64,000 nt of DNA from Zeugodacus cucurbitae (GCF_028554725.1 NC_071667.1:10275501-10339500); one strand, 5' to 3'; positions 36,791 to 48,671 are shown, counted from the stretch's first letter. Numbers and translations are program-made. The notes: a model not told the origin generated them from the sequence alone.

Positions 36791-37130
36791 AAGGGTGATC
36801 CATTTCATTTTATTTGTCATGCATATTTTAAAGAGTATCACTTTCAAATATTGACATCTCAGATGGTCCATCCGTTGAGTCCAATTTGATGACTCAAAGG
36901 ACTGAATCGAAAAGGGATTACATAACCGTCTATCCACGGACGCTGGACGTGGTATATTCAGTCGAATATTATACAATATAGAATGCTGGGTCTCAAGATG
37001 GGTGACGGTATTGCGAATAGTACGTTCAGTAGGCCGATTACCATACCATACTATATATGTGTGCAGTATTATTTTTATGTCACAAGTTATTTGAGGATTA
37101 TAGCAACTTGGCACCAAAATCACTGTTAAT
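36791..37130 (-). mobile_element. Mariner-like relic, C-terminal part with one terminal repeat
   Basis: A terminal sequence AAGGGTGATCCATTT follows TATA at 36787-36790. Reading away from it on the minus strand gives the end of a mariner-type transposase: SSNWTQRMDHLRCQYLKVI then LFKICMTNKMKWITL, comparable to NWTFRMDHLRRSRGQHLNEI in the DD41D copies. The other end is unclear. This looks like a badly deleted member of a related family. Confidence 0.5.
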
Positions 37131-37324
37131 CAGTGTAGTGGATAGTATAAGCAAGTAATAAAACATTCACAGCTCTAGCCATTTATTTGATTTTTGAATT
37201 TTTTCTGCCCCGAATTCATAATGTGATTTGGAGGTAGGCTTTCTTCTTTGTTAAATACGATAATCTACCAGTTTACGCTTCAATGACCAGCATATCGTGC
37301 TATTGTTTTTCATCTGCGTACATA

Positions 37325-38256
37325 AAGGGTGATTTTTTAAGAGCTTGATAACTTTTAAAAAAAAAAAACGCATAAAATTTGCAAAATCTCATCGGTTCTT
37401 TATTTGAAACGTTAGATTGGTTCATGACATTTACTTTTTGAAGATAATTTCATTTAAATGTTGACCGCGGCTGCGTCTTAGGTGGTCCATTCGGAAAGTC
37501 CAATTTTGGGCAACTTTTTCGAGCATTTCGGCCGGAATAGCCCGAATTTCTTCGGAAATGTTGTCTTCCAAAGCTGGAATAGTTGCTGGCTTATTTCTGT
37601 AGACTTTAGACTTGACGTAGCCCCACAAAAAATAGTCTAAAGGCGTTAAATCGCATGATCTTGGTGGCCAACTTACGGGTCCATTTCTTGAGATGAATTG
37701 TTCTCCGAAGTTTTCCCTCAAAATGGCCATAGAATCGCGAGCTGTGTGGCATGTAGCGCCATCTTGTTGAAACCACATGTCAACCAAGTTCAGTTCTTCC
37801 ATTTTTGGCAACAAAAAGTTTGTTAGCATCGAACGATAGCGATCGCCATTCACCGTAACGTTGCGTCCAACAGCATCTTTGAAAAAATACGGTCCAATGA
37901 TTCCACCAGCGTACAAACCACACCAAACAGTGCATTTTTCGGGATGCATGGGCAGTTCTTGAACGGCTTCTGGTTGCTCTTCACCCCAAATGCGGCAATT
38001 TTGCTTATTTACGTAGCCATTCAACCAGAAATGAGCCTCATCGCTGAACAAAATTTGTCGATAAACACATTTCGAACCGAACACTGATTTTGGTAATAAA
38101 ATTCAATGATTTGCAAGCGTTGCTCGTTAGTAAGTCTATTCATGATGAAATGTCAAAGCATACTGAGCATCTTTTTCTTTGACACCATGTCTGAAATCCC
38201 ACGTGATCTGTCAAATACTAATGCATGAAAATCCTAACCTCAAAAAAATCACCCGT
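37325..38256 (-). mobile_element. DD41D (rosa-type) mariner, internally deleted copy B
   Basis: This minus-strand twin of the 8332-9263 element has exactly the same length (932 bases), the same terminal repeats, flanking TA (37323-37324 and 38257-38258) and the same internal deletion. Comparing by eye I see about two base differences outside the coding part, and the predicted core protein is identical. Such similarity implies recent copying of an already deleted element by a transposase supplied elsewhere. Confidence 0.9.
37431..38143 (-). pseudogene. DD41D mariner transposase, deletion derivative (copy B)
   Basis: The catalytic-core frame (37431 to about 38068) is identical in predicted residues to copy A, including FSDEAHFW, FQQDGATCHT and LDYFLWG. 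The N-terminal ATG at 38143 opens MNRLTNEQRL in a different frame, separated by the same deletion junction. All catalytic residues are present but the DNA-binding half is absent, so it is probably not a functional transposase. Confidence 0.88.
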
Positions 38257-39002
38257 TATGTATGTATTAAGTGTAAGCGTTGCCAAGGTTTCGTATTTGA
38301 GAATGCGAGATAATGATACGATTTGGTGGGAATATGAGTGTCTAACATCTTATGAATGGTGGCTTTTGCTGGCGCTACAGTATACATAAAATCAGGACTA
38401 TATCAATACTTGTATACCAATACGTACCTATGGATATGCATATATACTTATCTATATATGTAGAAGCAGGCAATACTATTAAGCATGTTAATTCAAAATT
38501 CATACATTTATGCATAACCTGCTGAATTGGAGCATAAATACATACATACATACATTCCCATGACTCTGCACATTTCGGTGAGGCGGAAAATTAAGGGACT
38601 TAATTAATTTTATTGGCACTGCATTTGCATTCACATGGTATGATACACACATTTGTGCTTCAAATGTGTGGGCGGTAGAACGCGCTTTAGAGTGTGATTT
38701 CATTTGCAAGGTTGACATTCCGTGAATCCTTTCATCGACATACAGACCCACATGAATGTGCATGATTGCTATTTGAAAGGAGACCAATCACTGATTTGAT
38801 TGAGTGAGTTAATTGAATTTGAGTTGCTTTTCAATTCGCTTTACACATGCATTTATTTCGGGGTAATTGTAAACTCGCGAATGCTTAATTGCCACCAGAA
38901 TCATAGTAAACATGTGCAAAATTCCTTGTATTCGTTATTAATTTTTGTATTCATTGATTTCTGACGCAATTAATTTTTTTTTCTCTGTCTCCATATCAAC
39001 AG
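38257..39002 (+). other. Non-coding, upstream intron flank of Hs6st
   Basis: AT-rich, ending in a T-rich tract (TTAATTTTTTTTTCTCTGTC) and AG at 39001-39002, which is a good splice acceptor. It is probably the end of a long upstream Hs6st intron. Confidence 0.6.
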
Positions 39003-39392
39003 GTCTGTGCGCTCTCCAAGCGCGGCATGATGCTACAACCGGATATACTGTCCTATAATGAGGCGTTAATGCCACCACCAGGTGCCGTGGGCGCTGCAGC
39101 GGCGTCGGGTATGACAAACAATGCCTACGGTGTACACCACTCACAGCATCAGTTACATCAGCCGGGCGGTGGCGGTGGGTCGGCCCTGGCGCTGGCATCC
39201 ACATCGGCGATTAATGCGAAATCAATACAGCAAAATGCAATTATCACCAATGCCGGGCTCAGCTATGAGGATGTGCTCAACGATGACTTTCAATTCGACA
39301 TGGACGGACATGATGTGATGGTGTTTCTGCATATACAAAAAACCGGAGGCACATCGTTTGGACGGCATTTGGTGCGTGACTTGGATCTAAAG
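39003..39392 (+). CDS. Hs6st: Heparan sulfate 6-O-sulfotransferase, exon with 5'-PAPS-binding motif
   Basis: Hs6st transfers sulfate from PAPS to the 6-O position of glucosamine in heparan sulfate, in the Golgi lumen. This is the most 5' exon I can identify. It follows an AG at 39001-39002 and ends before GTAAGT at 39393; its 390 bases are 130 codons, open from the first base (VCALSKRGMM...). The start is internal: the reading frame runs through the first ATG (39027) and no membrane anchor is present, so the type II signal-anchor must come from an upstream exon I could not find. The sequence has a Pro/Ala/Gly/His/Gln-rich stretch (residues about 25-75 of this exon), then FDMDGHDVMVFLHIQKTGG, the conserved 5'-phosphosulfate-binding motif, and FGRHLVRDLDL. 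The family assignment rests on that motif and on the next three exons joining in frame. ATG 39027 or 39030 could start a shorter isoform. Confidence 0.88.
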
Positions 39393-41449
39393 GTAAGTGA
39401 AATGAGCAGACACAGCACAACAATAACATGCACATGTTGACATTAATTTATACAAGTGGACGTGCTTACGTGTATACTTACATACATATATAGTATATAA
39501 GGGTGGTCTTTAAATATCATGAAAAAGTTTATATAGTCTTATCGCTCTAAATGGTCGATCTTAAACAAACCTGGCCAATTTTAATTTTTTTTTTTTCAAT
39601 TAGAAGTATTATCTTTTATACTAAAAAATATAAAGTGCAGCTGAGACCGAGAAAATAAAAATTATAACTTTTTTCTATCTTCTCTTTGCAACCACCCTAC
39701 TAGATATAAATGTATATATTCTCAACAATCAGTGTAATGAGTTCATTTTATTTATTGGTTTAACCATATTCCTGCGAAATCGAATCAATGATTTGTGGCA
39801 ATATGCCAATATCGTCGAGCTAAATGTACGTTATGCGTAAGGAATCAAATATACACAAGTGTATGTGTTGTACCCATTCATATCGCACAATTGCTGCAAT
39901 CGCAATTGGGTTCTTATTGCAATTTCAGCTTATAAGCCATGCCACATGTTCGCAATTGTTTAACATTGGTTACAATTTCATATCAAATAAACGAAACGTG
40001 TTTACGCATATATGACGGAGATTGGACAAGGATGTCGCAGAACATGCGTATAATGCGAAGCTCGGCAATAGGCTATACAACAGTTAGCCTACAAAAGCAT
40101 TTTGTGCAGTGTGTGAGATGTATTCGTGGAACGTAAAAATAAGTTTTTACAATATGTATACTTGCTTTTCTTAGAAATGGCTACTCTGAAATTTTTTGTT
40201 TAACATTTTTAAGAATTATCCTCTTCATATATTCGTCAATCAATATCAAATTGAGCGAATAAGCGCATTTCAGCAATTTAAACAAGTCGAATTTGGAATT
40301 GAAAATAACTGGATTCAAAAGCCTATGCAACCCTGTTTGAAGAAGTGTGCTCAATGGAAAGAAAAAAGTAATATTGTTTAAACTAAGATAAATTGAGTAT
40401 GTTGGAACACTAAAACGATGATTCGGTTAACATCGTGATTACCTCATCTAACCATAGTATAGTTCTTAATGTTCTCTGAGTGCTTTGAATCTCAGAGAGC
40501 TTGTTTCAGCCTGTTTAGTTAAGATTCATCCTTTCAAGCCTAAAAGAGTTGCCAACATATTGTATACGATTTACAAATATGTATAAGGTCACAACACCGG
40601 AGATTCGTTTTTTGATAACTCAAAACTAAGCGAATATTCGACTTTATTGTTACCATGTTTCCAGATTTTGTCCAACAGAAAAATCTGAGTATTTTTTCTG
40701 TCGATACTATGGACTAAAAAGAGAATTTTTTATCAGAAATTTACTGTGAAAGGATGTTCAATAATATTTGGACACCTGAATAGAAGCGGTAATGAAAGAA
40801 TCCTTCTACATTTAGACAAAGATGGTATAATTAAAAGTTTTATGTTCTCTTCATGATATAAAAATATTGTCCTTTTACGGATTCTTATATATATCGTTTG
40901 TTCTTCTGCCATGTTCCTTCCAAGAGTACATAAAGTTTCATAAACTTTATCAGTTATTATTTAACTGTTCAGTCGGTAGACCCTCTGTTTTTTTCACTTA
41001 TCTGTCATTAAATAACCTTGACTTTGACATTCCGTAATGGCTACCGCAATACCCATCTCCGAGCGTACATATGGCTGCGTATACGAATGTTATTTGAAGT
41101 TGAAACGACTTCTTCACGCTGACATGACAATCAGGCATAGGGGTCATTTGTATGCAATCCGATGTCTCGTTGTTATGAACTGTTGACAGGATGCAGTGAA
41201 TTATAAATAATTTCCATAATTCACGAGCAATTCACGTACGAAGTTGACAACAATATCCGTAATAAATTCCAAAGTTTAAGTACAACAAATTGGAGATGTT
41301 TTCACTGAAATGTTTACGCATTTAAAATTTGCATATTCTAAGTATTTATGTACATATATAAAATTAACTACATACATGCTTTATTCAAATAAGTAATGTA
41401 AACAACCAACATTGCTAATTTTGCTTTCTTTTGAATCTACACTTTATAG
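39393..41449 (+). other. Hs6st: Hs6st intron, 2,057 bases
   Basis: The intron is bounded by GTAAGT and TTTATAG. It is AT-rich with no coding signal. A possible small inverted-repeat element (39498-39702) lies near its 5' end; nothing else is recognisable. Confidence 0.8.
39498..39702. repeat. Possible short MITE-like element in the Hs6st intron
   Basis: AAGGGTGGTC near 39498 and its approximate reverse complement ACCACCCTA near 39695 enclose about 200 bases of A/T-rich sequence. Both ends abut TA. The matching ends are only about 9-10 bases, so this is tentative. Confidence 0.3.
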
Positions 41450-42000
41450 CGACCCTGTGAGTGCCAGCGTCAGCGTAAACGTTGCTATTGCTTCCGTCCA
41501 CACCGCAACGAGAATTGGCTATTCTCACGCTACTCAACGGGCTGGAAGTGTGGCCTGCACGCCGACTGGACCGAACTGACCAGCTGTGTGGACATCGAAT
41601 TGGACAAGAACGAGGGTGAGACGGCCAAGCGTCGCTATTTCTATATTACGCTGCTACGTGAGCCCATCTCACGGTATATGTCCGAGTATCGGCATGTGCG
41701 GCGCGGTGCGACGTGGAAGGGTTCACGTCATTGGTGTCTGGGCCGTCAAGCTACAGCAGCGGAATTGCCACCCTGCTACAAGGGTAAAGATTGGTTGGAT
41801 GTAGATTTGGATGAGTTCGCCGCGTGTGAATCGAATTTGGCGGCCAATCGACAGACCCGCATGCTGGCCGATCTGGCGTTGGTGGGCTGTTACAATAAGA
41901 CTGCTATGCCGGCGCACGAACGCGACCGTGTGATGTTGGCGAGCGCCAAACGTAATTTGGCCGCAATGGCGTACTTCGGACTCACAGAGTATCAAAAGGT
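41450..42000 (+). CDS. Hs6st: Hs6st, catalytic exon with 3'-PAPS-binding motif
   Basis: The coding part is 41450-41998 (549 bases, 183 codons, phase 0 at both ends), after an AG at 41448-41449 and before GTACCA at 41999. It begins RPCECQRQRKRCYCFRPHRN and contains WLFSRYSTGW, CGLHADWTELTSC, ITLLREPISRYMSEYRHV (the 3'-phosphate-binding motif with its Arg and Ser), RGATWKGSRHWC, ELPPCY, LAANRQTRMLADLALVGCYN and AMAYFGLTEYQK. These blocks match the animal HS6ST family in order. The histidine of CGLHADW is a plausible catalytic base by family knowledge. CYNKT is an N-glycosylation sequon, consistent with a luminal domain. The exon is GC-richer than its surroundings, as expected for coding DNA here. 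Confidence 0.95.
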
Positions 42001-42080
42001 ACCACTCAATTCCTATATTCATATGGAAATGTATTTGAATTATTCTTTAATCAAAATTTGTTTTCTTATTGTTTTTACAG

Positions 42081-42265
42081 ATTTCACAGTATATATTCGA
42101 AGAGACATTCAATCTTCGTTTTGCGATACCATTCGAGCAACACAATACAACTATATCTGCGACGGCGGTTAATAATTTGCGTCCAGATCAAAAGAGACGC
42201 ATCGAGGAGTTGAACAGCTTGGATGTGGAGCTGTATGCCTTTGCAAAGAATTTATTATTCCAAAG
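42081..42265 (+). CDS. Hs6st: Hs6st, third visible exon
   Basis: This exon follows an 82-base intron (41999-42080) with a TTTTTACAG acceptor and ends before GTACGG at 42266. Its 185 bases encode ISQYIFEETFNLRF, AIPFEQHNTT, then a helical stretch RPDQKRRIEELNSLDVELY and AFAKNLLFQ, which match the C-terminal part of the sulfotransferase fold. HNTT is a second N-glycosylation sequon. The exon ends two bases into an Arg codon that is completed by the next exon. If the following 461-base intron were retained, translation would add only RYGSSK and stop at 42284, shortening the protein by about 40 residues. Confidence 0.93.
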
Positions 42266-42726
42266 GTACGGTTCATCGAAGTAAGCCAATTGCATTATAT
42301 ACACCAACTGAATTCGAATAATTGCAAAGCTTTAGTTGGAAATCCTAATCTTTCAACTTTAATTGTCAGAATGGTGTGTTGTTATCGAATATATATATAT
42401 ATTGTTAATGAAAAAAGAACTGTTTGCAGAAACAACTCTATGTTGAAATGTTGCGAAAATTCATTTAATACTTTAAAGTCTAAACTTGAAAACTGTCATA
42501 CTACCATTTCATCTAAATGAATTTAATTTAAAGATGCGAAAATCAGAATTAGTTTCAAAACCGAGAACCGTTATATGAAAAACATCACAAAAAGAGTGAA
42601 AAGCCCAATTAAATATATTATGGCACAGAATTTACAGATTTACCATCCAAAGCTATGTTAATTAAAGAAACTCAACCCATGAATTGAAATTTACTATAAC
42701 ATGTTGATTATCCTACCTTTTTGCAG

Positions 42727-42862
42727 ATTTGAGCGACTAAAAGCAAAAGACAACGATTTTGAAAAGCGCTTTGCCAACTTGGGCAACATCTACTACAAAC
42801 AGGGTGTAACCGAATTCAATTGGGACAGCAACATCGATGACACATTAAGCACCGATCATTGA
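42727..42862 (+). CDS. Hs6st: Hs6st, last coding exon and stop
   Basis: The exon begins after TTTTTGCAG and completes the split Arg codon. It encodes FERLKAKDNDFEKRFANLGN, then IYYKQGVTEFNWDSNIDDTL and STDH, ending at TGA (42860-42862). The four exons sum to 1260 bases, exactly 420 codons with the stop, so the joins keep one frame and give 419 visible residues. The vertebrate enzymes are about 400-500 residues including the anchor. The C-terminal tail is poorly conserved in the family, so this exon's identity rests on frame continuity and splice signals rather than a motif. Confidence 0.85.
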
Positions 42863-43565
42863 GCCTCAATACTGGCATACGCTGTGGGTTGAAAGAAAAA
42901 AAAACAAAGCAAAGTTATGCAAGCTATAGATATGTCTGGCTATATTTGCTGCATAATTGCAAAATGGACTTTATTTAGATTTAAGCGTAACTTTAAACGT
43001 AAACATAGTTGTAACTCTTAGAAAAGTTTAGAAGTCTATATATTTTTGAAGCTGGTATTATTTGCTGGTTTAAAACCCGCTGATTTGTTTGTAAACAGTT
43101 TTAATATTTGTGTGTTGCTATTGTAAATATATTTCAGAGTTTTTGTTAGAAAATTTAAGTTTCGGATTGAGTGTCACAATTAGTTGCTAGTTATTATTAA
43201 TATTAGAAATTAACGATTGGCATGTTTATTAATAGTCATATGGTTTTACTGTTAACTCTAAGGAAATACGCTAAGCCAAAATTAGTTTAGATCCTAATTA
43301 TAAGCTTAGTATGTAACTTTAGACGAGCGAAAAGTATTTTTGTTTATTTTAATTATATGCAAAAAAATCGTAACTTTTAGAATTCCTACTTTGATTTTAG
43401 TTAATACAAAATATTTACCATTAAGTAGAGGAGTTACTAATTTAAAGTTAAAATATCAAACGCAAACTGTAATGTAAACGGTTTCCGTACATATTCACCA
43501 ACCCAGAAAAAGCATTTACCATAAAGAACTTATTTGTCATGTTAAAAATAAAAATAAAAAATAAA
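42863..43565 (+). other. Hs6st: Hs6st 3' untranslated region (probable)
   Basis: Downstream of the Hs6st stop the sequence becomes AT-rich with stops in all frames. The first convincing cluster of polyadenylation signals (AATAAA) is at 43547-43562, within an A/T-rich run. Other AATAAA-like sites occur around 43850 and 44280, so a longer UTR is possible. Confidence 0.5.
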
Positions 43566-44797
43566 AAATTAAAATTTTTTTTATAAAAAATAGTACACTT
43601 GGAATTGTTTTTTGTAAATACCGTGACGTTATATTTGATTTTTGGCCAAATTTTAAAATTTAGAACATTTTATTTTGTAATTAGTCAAAATATTTATATA
43701 AGACAATAACAAATTGAGATTGTTATCGTTTATTGAATTATATTTGCTTGTGAAAACGCTAACAGACAACTTTGACAAAAATAAAAATTATGACAGCATA
43801 AACAAGCCAAAACAAGAACAAATAACATAACATAGAACCATAAAATTAAATAAATAATAATTAATTACAATAGCATCTGAAGGCAATATGTCACTGGAAA
43901 ATATGCAAACGAAACACACTTGCAGTTGTATGCTATTTATATACATACATACATATGAACGTAAACAAAATTAAAAAAAAAAAAAACTTAACAACTGAAA
44001 TATCATTCAAATGAAAGAATATCAAACTCCAGCTAAAAATTGTACTAACGAAATAATGTGAAAATATCAAGCTATTTATTTAATGCATTTATATGAAATA
44101 TCATTCACTGTACAAGTATGTATATTGTGCCATTATGTAGGGATTATTCATTTTTATACATCATCGGTATCATTGCGCATAAAAAACTATTATTATAAAG
44201 TATTTACCAAAAAGAGTGCAATTCAATTAGTTTTACGCATTAAAACGCACTAAAAAAATTGATTTATAAATTAATAACGAAAATAAAACGAATTAGTTCA
44301 ACAACAATATATGTAACTGTATCTTTTCTTATGCATCGCATAGTATATAGTTGGTCCGTACTATATGTAACTGCAGTTTGGGGTTATTGGAAACATACGT
44401 AAAAAGCTTCGAAGATTTGTCACTCTCAATCAGTTTCCACTATAATTGTAATGAAATGATTTATTCTAACTGATTTCGATTGATTTGTGGATTTAGTAAG
44501 ACAACAAAAGGCAACTTAGCAGTATGTTGCAACTGCCAATGAAGTAGCCACTAAACCCAAACAGCCATTAAATACAAACATACGAGTTAGTTCTCTCTGT
44601 TAAAGAATTTTAATAACAAAGCGCCTTTTACTTTATTACCTTTTGTAGCAAGATTTCTGCGGAACTCTAAAATGTTAAATATTATTCACGCTCTACAGAT
44701 GGGAACCATACAATTGTCCGAAGAAATAAGCTCCCTGGTTAACAATATTTTAAATTTTTAAATTCCATATTTTTAGTTTTTGTTCTCGTGTAATTTC
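43566..44797. other. AT-rich DNA beyond Hs6st
   Basis: Several AATAAA-like signals occur; this may be an extended 3' UTR or intergenic DNA. No coding signal. Confidence 0.55.
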
Positions 44798-45110
44798 TTA
44801 TAGTCTTTTCGCACAGAAGTTAATTGAACAATTAATCGGACTTTGCTCAATTAAAGCGCTGATTTAGATCGATTTACAATACAAAAGAATATTCTTATTG
44901 TACTACATTAATTTTAAATCGAAGACAAATCGAGTTGAAACTGGTAGAAACTCTACGTGTAGTTGTCCACGCTGGAAATTTGGTTGCCGTTAATGATAAT
45001 ATTGTAATCAGCTGATGAAACTTACAAACTTTTTCTGAACAGCAAAAACAAAAATGTATAACAACTGATCGTTGATCGAGGAGCCGGCTGTGCGAAAGGC
45101 AAAAACTAGT
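44798..45110 (-). mobile_element. MITE family, copy 3 (inverted, diverged)
   Basis: TTATAGTCTTTTCGCACAG at 44798 and the inverted GCTGTGCGAAAGG near 45090 form the ends. The inside includes CAGCTGATGAAACTTAC and AGCAAAAACAAAAATGTATA, the reverse complement of the corresponding part of copy 1 at about 31125-31190. It is older and more diverged. Confidence 0.55.
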
Positions 45111-45129
45111 TTCTCAATTATAACCTTAA

Positions 45130-45530
45130 TGTAAACGGTTTTTCAATCGTCGCTGGCTTGTTGGCATAGACCATAGACTTGACGTAGCCCCACAGGAAAT
45201 AGTCTAACCGCGTCAAATCGCACTAACCAGGACCGCCAATGGACTGAGCCATTTCGTGAGATAACACGTTCACCAAACTTGGTTTTCAGTAAATCGATTC
45301 TAAATCGACATTCGCTGTGTGGCTTGTGGCGCCGTCCTGTTGGAACCATATATTGTACAAGTCCATATCATGAGCATGAGCCATTCAGCCAGAAATGAGC
45401 CGACCATAAATTGGACGTAGCGCTCTAAAAGTTGAGGCCACTGACTCCGAGTTTCGTTAGTAAATTTTAATAATTTCGACTCTTTGTTGGATCGAAGTTC
45501 TCCCTGGAAACCACGGATTGTAAAATATGT
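45130..45530 (-). pseudogene. Old DD41D mariner relic
   Basis: On the minus strand a degenerate frame contains CDLTRLDYFLWGYVKSMVY and ANKPATI at about 45150-45220, close to the LTPLDYFLWGYVKSKVYRNK of the intact-core copies. Upstream are KTKFGERVISRNGS (about 45240-45290) and a frameshifted form of the second-Asp motif (about 45310-45345). Frameshifts and the loss of clear terminal repeats show it is much older than the two 932-base copies. Confidence 0.7.
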
Positions 45531-46810
45531 TTCTTTTAGATATCTAAATAATTTGTATGTAAGGTTGAGAGATCTTTTCGTCGATACTATCTCATGATTG
45601 TAAAGATCTCTTTAAAGATCCTTGCTATAAAGAATCACATCACATATAAAAGAAGAAGCGCAGTAAAGGCGAGTAGAGGTGACAATAATTATTATTGTTA
45701 TAATTAATATCTTATAAAAGTTGATCAATATAAAATAATTATTATAATCATAACTATTATTATAATTATAATTATCGGCCATACTATGAAAATCGATTCA
45801 ATCAAATTTCAAGGAATTGAAATCTTCCATAAAAATTTTGATAGGTGCTTAAAAATATTTTGTTTGGTTTTTAAATGTTTTTAAATTACTTAGAAACTCA
45901 TACATATATCTTTATTCAAACTGATTTTTTGTACACCTAAGTTACATGGATTGTTTTATCAAATTTCTTCAAACAAAGTTATCAATTTCAATTATTTAAT
46001 GCAAGAAAGTACGCGAGTACCCGATTAAATCGGCATTACCAACTCACTCTCTCTCACTCGCTTATACCAGTCTATATGATTTATACCAGTTGTTCGTTCT
46101 ATACGCTGCCAAGCAAGGCGTCTTCATTTAGTAACGGTAACAGACGCATTGCTTTTGAATAATAATACATTAAAACACGTTTTCAGCAACAACAGAAATA
46201 AAAAAATTCGACGACTTGTTTGCAATAGATGCGAAGTGAATGCAGCAGACTGAAGCTATTAGCATATTAAGTGTATGCATTAACCAGTTTTTTAACTTTC
46301 TACCGCTTCTAAATGCTAAAATTGCATGACGTTCATTTAATACGAGAAATTGTTTACAATATACACATGTGCTTGCCTACAAATGGTGTTATAAACATAC
46401 ATATATATTTATATATACAAATAAACAACAGAACGTTAGATCAAGCAACACTCTCCATGGTTTTGTTGCATTCTAACACACATTAGTTCATAGTATATAA
46501 TATAGACCCTATTATAGACTTACATACGTACATATGCAGGTACTCGTGTGTGTGTGTGTGCGCTTTTGCTTCGCTCCATTGCAAACATTTTTCTGCTGCG
46601 TTGTTACTTTTCTAACAAATCAAAGAGTCAGAAGTTGCATTTATTCATTTAATTTTTTTTCTGGAACCCCTCGCTTAGTGATACTTGTGCGTGTTGCTTA
46701 ACTACTTCGTTTCATTACGTTGCCTGTCACTGATGACATCCGTTATGTGGTTTGATGGTGGTGACATTTGTATTTGTTATTGTATATATATATACCGTGG
46801 TGCCACCAAA
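45531..46810. other. Non-coding, with (GT)n microsatellite
   Basis: A TTATTATAATTATAATTAT-type low-complexity tract lies around 45690-45775 and a (GT)n run at about 46545-46560. No gene recognised. Confidence 0.6.
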
Positions 46811-46847
46811 AGTATTACAATGTACCGAGTGGGAACAGGCTCACAGC
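46811..46847 (+). repeat. Downstream array core, copy 1
   Basis: First clear copy of the unidentified core: AGTATTACAATGTACCGAG followed by TGGGAACAGGCTCACAGC. The left part is diverged from the family form GAGTAAYGAGATGTACYGAG. The remaining cores lie at 48672, 49490, 50402, 51461, 53316, 56916, 57463, 58502, 59439 and 63876, all on the same strand. Confidence 0.75.
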
Positions 46848-48671
46848 GATGAACGTAAGATTATACCCAGCAATTTCTAGTGAGCAAATGAATTTGTTTA
46901 CTTTCGCGTTTCAGACGCTAATCTAAAAACACATACATTAACTCAGCCGCTGGCAGATTGCTTGCAAAGAATATATACATACATACACACCTATAAACAG
47001 CTTGCAAATATTGAATACGCCAAGTCGAATAGAGAACAATCTCCAGCTTTGTTTGTAGCATGCTTTGGAGTGGGCAAAATCAGCACGTTTTCATAGTAAG
47101 TGCACCCCCACGGCGAGCGCCAATCCCCCTTAACCTATTTGTGTACGAACAAGCTACACAAATTTCAAGTATATTTATGTATGTATTTATATACACACAA
47201 CAGACGCTTGCCGTGACTGTTGTGACTGTTGTGACTCGCCTTTAAACTACTTTACTACAGTCACTGCCTATTTTTCAGCTTCATTAGAGTTTTCTTAGGT
47301 TTTCACTCTATATTCGGGATGTTTAGTTGCATAGAGCATTATTTGCATTTAGTGGAGAGAGTGAGAGAAAGAGAGATAGCAAACAAGTTATTTTTTCAGC
47401 AGCTGATGACACTAAAGTCAATCAATCGTTAGGTGTAGTGCAACTCAAGCGAGTTCTATTTAAAAACATCTGATTGTAAAGGCGCTGGTGGTTAAGCGTT
47501 TTGCTGCTATGTTTTCTTATCATATAGTTCCTTTGCTAGCGGTTTCGCATATTTGTAGTGCTTCGAACAACATAAGTGTAATCCAAAAACGTTGAAGGTC
47601 ATGCAAACTTTCAGTCATTAAAATAGCATCTCCAATCTAAAATACCAAGTGAGTCTATTGCGTTCAAATTTAGTTGAACGTAGCGTGTTTTTGCTTCGTT
47701 GTTGCCGCCTTTACTGGTTCTACTCCTAATAATTGTCACATCAGCTTCTGCTCTTTGCCCCTACTTATGTGCGTTTGATGGAGACTGGTTGACATTCAGC
47801 CAGGTTATTCCCCCTACTAGACGAAATTGTTGTCTAAATGTTTTTTTTTTCGGCGAGGACGGTTTGTTAGCAACGTATGAAGGAATAACACTGTCAATAA
47901 CAATATCGAAATTTATTTCTACCTACATACAACCTTCTAAGGAAAATAGGCATCAAAACACTAACATATTTAGAATAGGCTCAAAGCACTTCGTCAGTAC
48001 ATGATCTATATGTATTTCTGAGTATTTGGGAATCAGTAAAAAACGCTTTACACCAGCATCTACATATAAACAATGGAAACACTGCATTTTAACTTACGCA
48101 TATATCGTATATATATTTTATGATATAAGTATCACTAAACTTGAAGCAAAGTATCCAATTGAGCTATTCAGGGATATGATAGGGTGTAGTTCTTAAAACA
48201 GTCGGGACAGAGTAGTCTTAAGGAATATCTAATTTCTTATACCATGGTAAGTATTGTTATTTCAATTAAGTACCCTAAAATATTTATATTTTATGCAATT
48301 GCAATGCTAAGTATATTATAATAACAAAAATCTTTCCTATTTAAAATAGTAGTTTAAATAAGAATGGCTTTTCGCTTTAACTCAAAAAACCTTGGTAGAA
48401 GAGTCTGGTGTTTGTGGTACTTATGTATATCAAATATTGTATCTTACATATGTACCTTCTGTTTATTTTTATCAATAGTGATTTGGTACATCTCCAACAG
48501 AATGACCCTCAACATAGTCTATTTAAGTTTAAGTAGTAACCTGGTACATATGTATATAACCATTACGTGAACACAATATTACAATGACTACAATTTCGTC
48601 TGCTGTCTGTCTGTATATCAGCCACACCACTTAACCCTAACAACTTGCGTGCTTGCTTTCGAAACGCCACA

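Noticed and set aside
47699..48004. 101-codon frame with a strong signal-peptide-like start
   Set aside because: The frame begins at TTG rather than ATG, becomes low-complexity and resembles chance T-rich frames nearby.
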